Assembly: GCA_913062955.1 (NCBI GenBank)
Contig: CAJXZP010000009.1
Span: 1-64,000 of the forward strand
Direction: 5' to 3'
Source: an uncultured Flavobacteriales bacterium
GTDB lineage: Bacteria; Bacteroidota; Bacteroidia; Flavobacteriales_G; Salibacteraceae
Length of the DNA: 64,000 nt
Numbering within the stretch: the stretch's first letter is position 1; each line of letters opens with the position of its first letter. The position numbers were made by a program, and so were the translations under genes. Below the pieces are notes generated by a model. The model worked only from the letters and a program-made list of their open reading frames with translations, was not told the DNA's origin and made no database searches. Shown here piece by piece: positions 1-7,685 of the stretch.

Positions 1-21
1 AACATATATTACAACACACTA

Positions 22-1452
22 GTGAAATCACTTTTTAAGAAATATAAGTTGTGGATTTTGGCAGGAGTTATAGCTTCTGCTATGATCCTTTTGAACTTGC
101 TCAATGAAGGCTCTCATGGAGGCGGAGATACGTACATGCATTATTTATTTGCACGATGGTCCTTTGTTCACCCACATCTATTGTTCGATCATTGGGGGAA
201 ACCCCTATTCACTATTTTAAGTGCCCCGTTTGCGCAATTTGGTTTTAAAGGATCAGTTACATTCAATATTCTTGCCGCAATTGGGTCTGGGATTTTGGTG
301 GCTAAATCTGCGCAAAAAATGGGTGTAAAGGGGTCTTGGTTGGGTCTGGTTATTACCGTTTTCACTCCTATGTTTTTTGTGATTTCCTTTTCTAGTTTAA
401 CTGAAATTCTTTTTGCGTTAACACTTATTCTCGCCATTTATTTGTTCATTAGCCAAAAATACAACTGGAGTGCTATTGTGATATCGTTTATCCCCTTTGC
501 ACGTACTGAAGGTGTCATTTTCTTGCCTTTATTTTTAATGGCCTTTCTGGCTTTAAGGAATTTTAAAAGCATCGGCTTTTTGTTTACCGGGTTTGTGGTA
601 ATGGCTGTGGCTGGGTTTCCCGTTTATGGAGATTTTTTGTGGCCTATTACAAAAAGTCCCTACCATGACTCTTCCGCACTTTATGGGCATGGGAGCTTGT
701 TGCATTTTGTGGAGCATTCACCTGGAATTTTTGGTTGGCCATTATTGGTGACCTTTTTTATTGGAATAGGAACCATGTTGTATGCGGTGGTTCAAAGGAA
801 AAGCTTAGAGTTTACATTGGTTTCATTTTTAGTTCTAGGTTGTGGTGTCGGGTATTTTTCTGCGCATACCGTAGTTTGGGCCTTCGGAATGGGTGGGTCT
901 GCCGGATTAACTCGGGTAATGGCGGGTATTATTCCAGTGGTTGCCCTCACCGCTGTTTATGGTATTAACTTCTGGGTAGCTAAAGCAAAATGGAAGGGGT
1001 GGGTTAGCCAATCAATTTTTAGTGTTCTGGCTATAGTTTTTGTTATTGAAGGGTATACAAAAAATAAGTTTCCCTTAACATTGGGACAAGAGGAACGTGT
1101 CGTTGAAAAAGCATGTGCTTTTATAGAGCGTGAAGGGCTAGATCATGAATTTATGGTGTATTATAGCCCCTTTGAAGCATTTACGCTCAATCTGGATCAC
1201 TTTTCTAGCGAGCATAGTAGAGATAGAGTTTTTGATGTGAAGCAACCCAGTAAAGAACTACCCGAAGGGAGTTTAATCATTTGGGATGCCCATTTCGGTC
1301 CAAATGAGGGTGGTTTACCCAAAGAGAATTTATTCAATGATCCCAATTTAAAATTAATGGGTGAGTTTACACCAGAATACGAGTTCCATGTGCAAGGAGA
1401 TCGTAAATATGTGGTGTTAGTCTTCCAAAAGAGAACCCTTAAAGTTGAATAA
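22..1452 (+). CDS. Multi-pass membrane protein, GT-C glycosyltransferase-like
   Basis: The product is a 476-residue polytopic membrane protein with about ten hydrophobic segments up to residue 355 and a soluble C-terminal tail of about 110 residues. The first extracytoplasmic loop carries GGGDTYMH (Asp36), the kind of acidic loop motif found in GT-C lipid-linked sugar transferases, so transfer of a sugar from a polyprenyl-phosphate donor is plausible. The GT2 gene 55 bp downstream could make such a donor. The assumed start is GTG at 22, followed by a basic KKYK stretch and the first membrane helix. The frame stays open to the window edge, so a start further upstream cannot be excluded. The specific substrate is not recognisable. 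Confidence 0.6.
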   Translation: MKSLFKKYKLWILAGVIASAMILLNLLNEGSHGGGDTYMHYLFARWSFVHPHLLFDHWGKPLFTILSAPFAQFGFKGSVTFNILAAIGSGILVAKSAQKMGVKGSWLGLVITVFTPMFFVISFSSLTEILFALTLILAIYLFISQKYNWSAIVISFIPFARTEGVIFLPLFLMAFLALRNFKSIGFLFTGFVVMAVAGFPVYGDFLWPITKSPYHDSSALYGHGSLLHFVEHSPGIFGWPLLVTFFIGIGTMLYAVVQRKSLEFTLVSFLVLGCGVGYFSAHTVVWAFGMGGSAGLTRVMAGIIPVVALTAVYGINFWVAKAKWKGWVSQSIFSVLAIVFVIEGYTKNKFPLTLGQEERVVEKACAFIEREGLDHEFMVYYSPFEAFTLNLDHFSSEHSRDRVFDVKQPSKELPEGSLIIWDAHFGPNEGGLPKENLFNDPNLKLMGEFTPEYEFHVQGDRKYVVLVFQKRTLKVE

Positions 1453-1482
1453 ATTCCTGTTCCTTTTAGAAACCAAATAAGT

Positions 1483-1490
1483 TACATTTG
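1483..1490 (+). promoter_or_regulatory. Bacteroidetes -7 promoter element (TACATTTG)
   Basis: TACATTTG matches the Bacteroidetes -7 consensus TAnnTTTG and lies 17 nt before the ATG of the GT2 gene. No good TTTG -33 element is visible at the expected distance. Confidence 0.45.
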
Positions 1491-1507
1491 CCACAAAATT
1501 ATCAAGC

Positions 1508-2245
1508 ATGACGTTTAACACATTAAGTATTTTAATTCCAGCATATAATGAGGAGAGAACCATTCACCTCATTTTGGATAAAGTTTTAGCGGTTAAACTT
1601 GAGAATAATATTCAAAAAGAAATCGTGCTAGTGAACGATTGTTCTTCAGATGATACCGAAGGTGCTATTAACAGGTATATTTCGTCACATCCGGAAGCAA
1701 ATATGAAATTGTATAACCAACCTAAAAACATGGGTAAAGGGGCGGCAATTCATAGAGCAATTAACGAAGCAAAAGGCGATTACGTTATTATTCAAGATGC
1801 TGATTTAGAGTATGATCCGGAGGAGTATAATATTCTGTTAAAACCTATTTTAACCGGTTTTGCGGATGTGGTTTATGGGTCCCGTTTTTTGGGTGGAAAG
1901 CCACATAGAATTTTATTCTTCTGGCATTCCATTGGAAATCAATTCTTGACTTTTATATCAAATATGTTCTCTAATTTGAACTTAACGGATATGGAAACGT
2001 GTTACAAGGTATTTCATGCGGAAACCATCAAAAGTATTTATTTGAAGGAGCAACGTTTTGGTTTCGAGCCAGAAGTGACTGCAAAAATATCTCGTGTACC
2101 TAATATCCGGATTTATGAAGTAGGTATATCCTATTATGGACGTACCTACGAAGAAGGGAAGAAAATTGGATGGAAAGATGGGGTAAGAGCTATATACTCG
2201 ATCTTGAAATATAACGTGTTTTCAAAACAAGTATTTAAAAAATAA
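1508..2245 (+). CDS. Family 2 glycosyltransferase, polyprenyl-phosphate sugar transferase (DPM1/DpgS-like)
   Basis: The product is a 245-residue GT-A fold glycosyltransferase. It shows the nucleotide-sugar motif ILIPAYNEE (8-16), the NDCSSDDT segment (43-50) and the metal-binding DAD at 97-99 in QDADLEYDP. This is the dolichyl/undecaprenyl-phosphate mannose or glucose synthase layout, and the protein has no C-terminal membrane anchor, as in DPM1-type members. It would transfer a hexose from GDP- or UDP-sugar to a polyprenyl phosphate on the cytoplasmic face. Flanking membrane proteins with GT-C features could use that lipid-linked sugar on the other face. Sugar identity cannot be read from the sequence. 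Confidence 0.85.
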   Translation: MTFNTLSILIPAYNEERTIHLILDKVLAVKLENNIQKEIVLVNDCSSDDTEGAINRYISSHPEANMKLYNQPKNMGKGAAIHRAINEAKGDYVIIQDADLEYDPEEYNILLKPILTGFADVVYGSRFLGGKPHRILFFWHSIGNQFLTFISNMFSNLNLTDMETCYKVFHAETIKSIYLKEQRFGFEPEVTAKISRVPNIRIYEVGISYYGRTYEEGKKIGWKDGVRAIYSILKYNVFSKQVFKK

Positions 2246-2251
2246 GTGTGA

Positions 2252-3610
2252 ATGCGACTGTCTCCTAGTTTATTCGTTTCTTGGATCATCGCTATCGTTC
2301 TTACCTTAACCGTATTTAATCAATCCAAATGGAAGGATAGGGCTGTACTACAACATGACATGTATGTGTATTACTCCTATTTGCCTGCGACTTTTATTTA
2401 TCACGATCTTTCTTTTCAATTTATGACAGATCTTCCCGAGGATGATAAACGGGAACTTTGGACATTGACCGCTCCAAATGGAGGGAAGGTTCAAAAAATG
2501 ACCATGGGAATGGCGATGATGTACACCCCCTTTTTTGGTTTGGCACATCTCACCGCCTATTTGATGAATGAACCTATGGATGGCTATTCTTGGGTGTACC
2601 ATTTCTTTATGGCTATGTCGGCATTAGCATTTGCAATAGCGGCTATGTTTATTCAACGAAAGTTGCTCTTAATGTATTTTGAAGATAAGGTGGTAGCCTT
2701 GACTTTACTCGCATTGGCCTTGGGGACTAATTATTATTACTATTCTACCTCGGAAGGACCAATGAGTCATATTCATAACTTCTTTTTGATTTCCCTTTTT
2801 GCCTGGCAAATCATTAAATGGTTAAAAGATTTCCATTGGCAGAATGCGGGTTTAGCGGCTTTGACCTTTGGGTTAATTGTATTGATTAGACCGGTGAATG
2901 GCATCGTTATCTTAATTCCCTTATTGTATTCGGTACGTTCAATAGCCGAATTTGTATTACGTATAAAAGATGTTTTTTCGCATTATTATCAAGTGTTAAT
3001 GATGCTCGGATTAATTGCCTTGGTACTATTTCCACAGTTATGGTATTGGCATTCGAATACAGGCGATTGGATCTATTATTCCTATAATGAGGAAGGGTTC
3101 TTTTTTAATAATCCCCAAATTCTGAAAGGCTTACTGGGATATCGAAAAGGCTGGTTGGTATATGCACCGGTTATGGGTTTTTCAATGGTCGGAATGTTGG
3201 TTTTGTGGTCCCGTATTCCGGCATCAAAATTTAAGTGGGTAATACCTGTTTATCTGGGATTGCACCTATTCATCATATTTAGTTGGTGGTGCTGGTGGTA
3301 TGGAGGTGGATTTGGAGCCCGTCCAATGATTGATGCTACCGCGATTTTGAGTATTCCTTTAGCGGCCTTTTTTGCTTTAATGATGAAACAGAAATTCCGT
3401 TCTATTTCTTGTACATTTTTGGTCGTGGCGTTTGTCGGATTAAATTTATTTCAAACGATGCAATACCGAAGAGGAATTATTCACTGGGATAGTATGACCC
3501 AAGAAACATATTGGTTGATTCTGGGAGAAATAAATTATCCTCCTGGTTATTCTGAGTCGTTAAAAACACCCGATTACGATGGGGCCAAAAAAGGGGAAAT
3601 AGAAGAATAG
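2252..3610 (+). CDS. Multi-pass membrane protein, GT-C/dolichyl-phosphate-mannose transferase-like
   Basis: This 452-residue protein begins 6 nt after the GT2 stop and is probably cotranscribed with it. It has a signal-anchor helix (about 7-25), an extracytoplasmic loop with HDMYVYYSYLP (Asp36), and about ten further hydrophobic segments. The early Asp in the first loop and the GT2 neighbour suggest a polyprenyl-linked sugar transferase acting outside the cytoplasmic membrane. Aromatic-rich loops (SWWCWWYGGGFGARP near 350) are common in this class. No catalytic assignment is possible, and O-antigen/exopolysaccharide or protein glycosylation are both open. Confidence 0.6.
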   Translation: MRLSPSLFVSWIIAIVLTLTVFNQSKWKDRAVLQHDMYVYYSYLPATFIYHDLSFQFMTDLPEDDKRELWTLTAPNGGKVQKMTMGMAMMYTPFFGLAHLTAYLMNEPMDGYSWVYHFFMAMSALAFAIAAMFIQRKLLLMYFEDKVVALTLLALALGTNYYYYSTSEGPMSHIHNFFLISLFAWQIIKWLKDFHWQNAGLAALTFGLIVLIRPVNGIVILIPLLYSVRSIAEFVLRIKDVFSHYYQVLMMLGLIALVLFPQLWYWHSNTGDWIYYSYNEEGFFFNNPQILKGLLGYRKGWLVYAPVMGFSMVGMLVLWSRIPASKFKWVIPVYLGLHLFIIFSWWCWWYGGGFGARPMIDATAILSIPLAAFFALMMKQKFRSISCTFLVVAFVGLNLFQTMQYRRGIIHWDSMTQETYWLILGEINYPPGYSESLKTPDYDGAKKGEIEE

Positions 3611-3614
3611 ACAG

Positions 3615-4334
3615 TTAAACCATTTTTATATTGGAATCTTCGATTAAGGATTGTCCATCTAGTTTTCGGTATACTTGAACCAATGTAACTACATCTTTCT
3701 GACAATATTCTACAATTCGATCTAAATTGTTGTCTTCGTAGTACACGCCATAAACCTGGCTGCCATCAATATCATCTTTTGGAGTGGGTACATCAAAAAT
3801 AGCCGCTAGTAAATCCAAAGAAGTGAAGTTCTTGTACTCTCCAAACTTCCAATAGGTCATGGTGTCCAAATGGGGGTTTTCCCAAGGTTTTAATCCACCA
3901 ATATCAAGTAATATAGGTAGCCGCATAGCATGAACCAACATACGTCTGGCAATAAATGGGAAATCAAATTCCTTCCCATTATGTCCGCACAATTTGTATT
4001 GCTGTCTATTGTTGTAATGAGTGTTCAGTAGATTAGCGAATTCGTGTAATAAAATCTTTTCATCATCATTGGCAAATGATTTTATTCGGAGGGTCATTCC
4101 ATCCGTAGTTCGGGTGACCAAACCTACTGAAATACACACGATCTTGCCAAACTCGGCATAAATCCCGGCACGATTGTAAACATCCGATGAGGTTTCATCC
4201 TCAGGAGTAAAGTTTCTCGATTTTTTATCCCATAGTTTTTGGAAGCGTTCTGGGACCTCCGAATACACAGGATATTCAGGAACAGTTTCAATATCTAGAA
4301 ATAAAACATTTTCAATTTCAGTAGTACCGAGCAT
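3615..4334 (-). CDS. Predicted DEDD-family 3'-5' exonuclease (PolB exonuclease-like)
   Basis: The 239-residue product carries the three exonuclease motifs of the DnaQ/PolB superfamily: Exo I DIET (14-17), Exo II HNGKEFDFP (118-126) and Exo III YCQKD (210-214). The Tyr four residues before the last Asp makes it DEDDy type. The lack of any polymerase domain and the PolB-like spacing match the stand-alone 'predicted 3'-5' exonuclease related to PolB' family. It would remove 3' nucleotides from DNA or RNA using two metal ions; its in vivo substrate is not known to me. It converges on the GT-C gene with a 4 nt gap. Confidence 0.8.
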   Translation of the reverse strand: MLGTTEIENVLFLDIETVPEYPVYSEVPERFQKLWDKKSRNFTPEDETSSDVYNRAGIYAEFGKIVCISVGLVTRTTDGMTLRIKSFANDDEKILLHEFANLLNTHYNNRQQYKLCGHNGKEFDFPFIARRMLVHAMRLPILLDIGGLKPWENPHLDTMTYWKFGEYKNFTSLDLLAAIFDVPTPKDDIDGSQVYGVYYEDNNLDRIVEYCQKDVVTLVQVYRKLDGQSLIEDSNIKMV

Positions 4335-4375
4335 AAGTCTAAGATTTGATTACGTGAAAATACAGAATTTTTGAG

Positions 4376-4407
4376 CCAAAAAAAGGCGAATTTTTCAATT
4401 CGCCTTT
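4376..4407 (-). terminator. Rho-independent terminator after nfu
   Basis: An 11-bp perfect stem (AAAGGCGAATT 4382-4392 with AATTCGCCTTT 4397-4407) with a 4-nt loop is followed on the minus strand by a run of T. It lies 18 nt past the nfu stop and closes the mrp-nfu transcript. Confidence 0.85.
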
Positions 4408-4424
4408 GTAAAATAAGTTGTACG

Positions 4425-4691
4425 CTATATTTCTGGCTGTTTAACTTCGAAGTTGATTGCCTCTACCGATTTTACTTCGGGAACGGCTTGCATTATAGAA
4501 TCAATGATTCCGTTTTTAAAAGTCATACTATTCATAGAACAGCTGGTACAATTCCCTTTTAGTTCAATTTTGGCAACGTAATCATCCGAAAAATCAACCA
4601 ATTCAACGTCCCCTCCATCTTCTACCAAATAGGGTCTGATTTGCGCCAACGCAGCATTAATTCTTTCTCGTAGTTCTTTATGGCTAGCCAT
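4425..4691 (-). CDS. NifU C-terminal-domain Fe-S scaffold/carrier protein
   Basis: This 88-residue protein is a stand-alone NifU/Nfu C-terminal domain. It has the diagnostic CxxC (Cys48 and Cys51 in NCTSCSM) and the VEDGGDVELV segment before it. Two subunits would bridge one [4Fe-4S] cluster for delivery to apo-proteins. Its ATG shares one base with the stop of the upstream mrp gene (TAATG), so the two are translationally coupled. That matters because the Mrp here has no cysteine: the Nfu pair of Cys is the only visible cluster ligand in the operon. Confidence 0.9.
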   Translation of the reverse strand: MASHKELRERINAALAQIRPYLVEDGGDVELVDFSDDYVAKIELKGNCTSCSMNSMTFKNGIIDSIMQAVPEVKSVEAINFEVKQPEI

Positions 4692-5767
4692 TATTTTTTG
4701 GATAATTCTTTTACTTTATGGTCGATTATCTTCACTAAATCCATGAAAGCTTCCGCTTGAGGAGTTCCTTGTTGTAGAACAGCTGGTCTTCCGGCATCTC
4801 CGGCTTCACGAATACTTGTTACTAAAGGAATTTGAGCAATTAATGGAATTTTTAAATCCTCTGCTAATCCTTTTCCTCCATCTTCCCCAAAGATATGGTA
4901 TTTTTTCTCCGGCATATCTTCCGGAACAAAATAACTCATGTTCTCTACCAATCCTAAAATTGGAATCGTAATTCCATCCATGTTAAACATTCCAACCGCT
5001 TTTCGAGCATCAGCTAAAGCCACTGGTTGAGGAGTGGTAACAATCACCACACCAGTTAATGGAATGTTTTGTACGAGTGATAAGTGAATATCCCCTGTTC
5101 CGGGTGGAAGGTCAATTATTACGTAATCTAATTCTCCCCAATGGGTATCGTTAGCCATTTGTTTTAATGCACTATCCACCATGGGGCCTCTCCAAACGAT
5201 GGCTTGGTTAGCTTGTGCGAAAAATCCAATAGACATGATTTTTACTCCCCAAGAACTTTCAACTGGCGTCATTTTTTGTTTGCCGTCAATATCAATTCCT
5301 CCGGGTACCGATTTGGCTTCGTCAAACATTAAGGGCATAGATGGACCGTAAATATCGGCATCAATAATACCAACAGAATATCCTTGTTTAGCCAATCCCG
5401 CTGCAATATTTGCGGTAATAGTAGATTTTCCAACGCCTCCTTTACCAGATGCCACTGCAATGATGTTTTTTACACCATGCATGGTTTTACGCTGTTCTGG
5501 TTCCCGTTTATTTTGATGTTTCTCTAATGGACTGAATTTTATATCTGTCGTAATATCTTCCGATACATGCAATTGTAGATAGTGATTTACCGCTTCTTCC
5601 ATACGTTGCTTACTATGCATCGCTGGATTGCTAATCTTTAATGAAAAAGAGACATTGTTACCGTCAATTTTCACATCCGATACCAAGCCGGCACTAACTA
5701 AATCTTTTTTTAAATCAGGCTCAATTACAAAAGAAAGCCCCTTCATTACTGAATTTTCGGTAATCAT
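4691..5767 (-). CDS. mrp: Mrp/NBP35-family P-loop ATPase, iron-sulfur carrier, Cys-free
   Basis: This 358-residue MinD-type ATPase has an N-terminal MIP18/DUF59-like domain (about 8-80) and a deviant Walker A ASGKGGVGKST (106-116). The switch regions IIDADIYGPSMP and DLPPGTGDIHLS are present. Family members (ApbC, Mrp, Ind1) bind and transfer Fe-S clusters, usually through a C-terminal CxxC after the ENMS motif. Here ENMSYFVPEDMPEKKYHIFGEDGG replaces that site in part and the whole protein contains no Cys. Cluster handling must therefore rely on a partner, with the coupled Nfu gene the obvious candidate. A promoter (TTTA-N18-TACTTTCG) precedes it. Confidence 0.9.
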   Translation of the reverse strand: MITENSVMKGLSFVIEPDLKKDLVSAGLVSDVKIDGNNVSFSLKISNPAMHSKQRMEEAVNHYLQLHVSEDITTDIKFSPLEKHQNKREPEQRKTMHGVKNIIAVASGKGGVGKSTITANIAAGLAKQGYSVGIIDADIYGPSMPLMFDEAKSVPGGIDIDGKQKMTPVESSWGVKIMSIGFFAQANQAIVWRGPMVDSALKQMANDTHWGELDYVIIDLPPGTGDIHLSLVQNIPLTGVVIVTTPQPVALADARKAVGMFNMDGITIPILGLVENMSYFVPEDMPEKKYHIFGEDGGKGLAEDLKIPLIAQIPLVTSIREAGDAGRPAVLQQGTPQAEAFMDLVKIIDHKVKELSKK

Positions 5768-5787
5768 TTTTTCTTTTTTATACGCAA

Positions 5788-5817
5788 CGAAAGTAAGGTA
5801 TTTAGAATGATTCTAAA
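5788..5817 (-). promoter_or_regulatory. Promoter of mrp-nfu
   Basis: On the minus strand, TTTA (5817-5814), an 18-nt spacer and TACTTTCG (5795-5788) match the Bacteroidetes -33/-7 pattern with minor deviations, about 20 nt before the mrp ATG. Confidence 0.6.
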
Positions 5818-5916
5818 CTGATATTTATGGGTTTGCTTGTAGTTATTATGATGCTTTTTTAAATTTTTAACGGCTAGGTAACACGATGAATTTACCAATA
5901 AGGTTATCCTTGTAAA

Positions 5917-6408
5917 ATGAATTGGAAAAGGGATAAAATCGTAGGTGTATTTGTGTTGTTGATGACGGTATTAACGCTCAATTCATGTACGTATCAAGAC
6001 CCAGAAGTAACCTCTTTTGAGGGGATGGAGGTGATCCGTATCGAAAATAATATCGCAGAGATCGATCTAAACTTTAGTATGGATAACCCAAATAATCAAA
6101 AAATGAAACTGAATACAGCGGAATTTGAAATTAGGGTGAATTCCACGTATTTAGGTAAAGCGGTTCTGAAAGATCCGGTGATCCTACCTAAAAATGGAAT
6201 CCATTCCGTAAAATTACATATGGTTATGGAAATGGATAAGTCCGTGGCCGAAGTAGCCGTCTCCTTAGGATTAGCTGTTTTAATGAATAACATTAACCTC
6301 AAAGTAGAAGGAGAGGCCAAAGGATCAATGGGTATGTTTTCGCGTAAATTCAAAATTAACCATACCGAACATATTGATTGGGAAGACCTTAAAGGTCTGG
6401 CGAAATAA
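5917..6408 (+). CDS. LEA type 2-like (WHy-domain) lipoprotein
   Basis: The 163-residue product has a lipoprotein signal peptide ending in LNSC (Cys24), then a single beta-sandwich-like domain with the pattern IDLNFSMDNPNNQKMKLNTAEFEI. That pattern is typical of LEA14/WHy domains in Bacteroidetes lipoproteins. In this phylum such proteins are usually outer-membrane lipoproteins of unknown role, and LEA14-type domains are linked to stress or desiccation elsewhere. It stands alone on the plus strand, divergent from mrp. A long hairpin with a T tract 127 nt downstream probably ends its transcript. Confidence 0.7.
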   Translation: MNWKRDKIVGVFVLLMTVLTLNSCTYQDPEVTSFEGMEVIRIENNIAEIDLNFSMDNPNNQKMKLNTAEFEIRVNSTYLGKAVLKDPVILPKNGIHSVKLHMVMEMDKSVAEVAVSLGLAVLMNNINLKVEGEAKGSMGMFSRKFKINHTEHIDWEDLKGLAK

Positions 6409-6534
6409 ACATCCTAACCCATTTCTGTCCTCCGAATTCAATTTTTTTCATTAAACTCGAAGTAGGATGCAACACCCTATCTTTATTTGGGGTCTATAGA
6501 TTGTAAACTGAAAATAGGACATTAGTTTTAAGCC

Positions 6535-6570
6535 AAAAGAAAGGATATTGTAACTTTATCCTTTCTTTTT
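6535..6570 (+). terminator. Hairpin terminator before the ECF sigma gene
   Basis: A 13-bp perfect stem (AAAAGAAAGGATA 6535-6547 with TATCCTTTCTTTT 6557-6569), a 9-nt loop and trailing T residues. It can terminate the lipoprotein transcript. It ends only 13 nt before the TTG start of the sigma gene, so it might instead act as an attenuator or 5' leader element of that operon. Confidence 0.7.
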
Positions 6571-6583
6571 TATACCGATACAA

Positions 6584-7135
6584 TTGGATTCAACTTATTA
6601 TCATATTCATAATGAATTAGCCATGAAGGCTGGCCGGGGCGATAGTCAGGCGCAGTTTGAATTGTATGAGTTGTATTACCGAGCCATGTTTAATACCGCT
6701 ATCGGAATCGTGAATGACTCTATGCAAGCGGAGGAGTTGATGCAAAACGGGTTTATGACCGCCTTTACTAAAATGGATAAATGGCATCAAAAATCCAGTT
6801 TTGGAGCTTGGTTAAAACGAGTGGTTATTAACGAATGTCTGGATTTTTTGGCAAAACGAAAGTTGGATACGGTGCGTATGGAAGATATGCAAATAAGTGT
6901 CCCAGAAATCGAAGAACTCGATGAACCAGAGTATACGGTGGAGCAAGTAAAGTCGGTGATGAAAGGACTTCCACAAGGATATCGTACCATTTTGAGTCTG
7001 TATCTGTTCGAGGGGTATGATCATGAGGAAATAGCGGAAGTCTTAAACATCTCTAGTTCGACCTCTAGGTCGCAATACCTACGTGCTAAGAAAAAATTAA
7101 TTGAACGCATTAAAAACAAGGAATATGTCGGATAG
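6584..7135 (+). CDS. ECF RNA polymerase sigma factor (sigma-70 family)
   Basis: This 183-residue protein has the two-domain ECF layout: region 2 at about 21-92 (core binding and -10 recognition) and region 4 at about 120-176. Region 4 has the helix-turn-helix GYDHEEIAEVLNISSSTSRSQYLRAKKKL. The start is a TTG at 6584; an in-frame ATG at 6623 would remove 13 residues ahead of region 2 and is a weaker choice. The stop lies inside the next gene, a membrane protein placed like an anti-sigma factor, followed by a DUF4097-like secreted protein. The arrangement implies an envelope-signal-responsive regulon. Confidence 0.9.
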   Translation: MDSTYYHIHNELAMKAGRGDSQAQFELYELYYRAMFNTAIGIVNDSMQAEELMQNGFMTAFTKMDKWHQKSSFGAWLKRVVINECLDFLAKRKLDTVRMEDMQISVPEIEELDEPEYTVEQVKSVMKGLPQGYRTILSLYLFEGYDHEEIAEVLNISSSTSRSQYLRAKKKLIERIKNKEYVG

Positions 7136-7685
7136 GTTGAAAGAGTTTATTTCGAAACACGAGGCAGAGTTTGATCAAGAACCCAGAGATGGGCATTTGG
7201 AGCGGTTTAAACAATTAAATATCCAAAAGAATGTGGTGCCAAGAAAGGGGCAGGATTTTACGGTTTGGAAAATGGTAGCCATGCTCGTGGTTATTTTAGG
7301 TGTCGGTTATTTGTTTTTCAATTTGGGGAAAATGCAAGCCACAAACAATCTAGTAGCTGATAATTATTTGGAAGAATCGAGAATGGAAATGACGGAGGCC
7401 GAAATTTTTTTTTCGGAGAAAGTGGCCACTAAAAAGCAGGAGGTTTTGGCCTTTTCAGAGGTAAATGATCCCGCCACCCAGCAAATTATGTTGGAGTTGG
7501 ATAAGTTAGAGTTACAATACATGGATTTAAAAGAAGAGTTAACGATTAATTCAGATAACCCTCAAATTATTAATGCCATGGTAGAGAATTACCGTTCTCG
7601 TTTTTCATTATTGGAAAAATTATTAGAACAATTAAAAAAAGCAAATACAATTAAACAAAAACATCATGTGGAAGTTCAAGCATAA
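7125..7685 (+). CDS. Putative anti-sigma factor, single-pass membrane protein
   Basis: The ATG at 7125 overlaps the sigma gene stop by 11 nt and gives a 186-residue protein. It has a cytoplasmic N-terminus of about 47 residues (EFISKHEAEFDQEPRDGHLERF), one membrane helix (about 48-67) and a periplasmic coiled-coil-prone C-terminus rich in Glu, Leu and Lys (about 85-175). A short cytoplasmic segment plus one helix after an ECF sigma gene is the usual architecture of Bacteroidetes anti-sigma factors, although no zinc-binding HxxxCxxC motif is present. Sequestration of the preceding sigma factor is an inference from position. An earlier TTG start at 7101 is possible but would lie deep inside the sigma gene. 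Confidence 0.7.
   Translation: MSDRLKEFISKHEAEFDQEPRDGHLERFKQLNIQKNVVPRKGQDFTVWKMVAMLVVILGVGYLFFNLGKMQATNNLVADNYLEESRMEMTEAEIFFSEKVATKKQEVLAFSEVNDPATQQIMLELDKLELQYMDLKEELTINSDNPQIINAMVENYRSRFSLLEKLLEQLKKANTIKQKHHVEVQA

Noticed and set aside
4371..4562. 63-residue plus-strand frame over nfu
   Set aside because: It lies antisense to nfu and crosses its terminator hairpin; the protein is not family-like.
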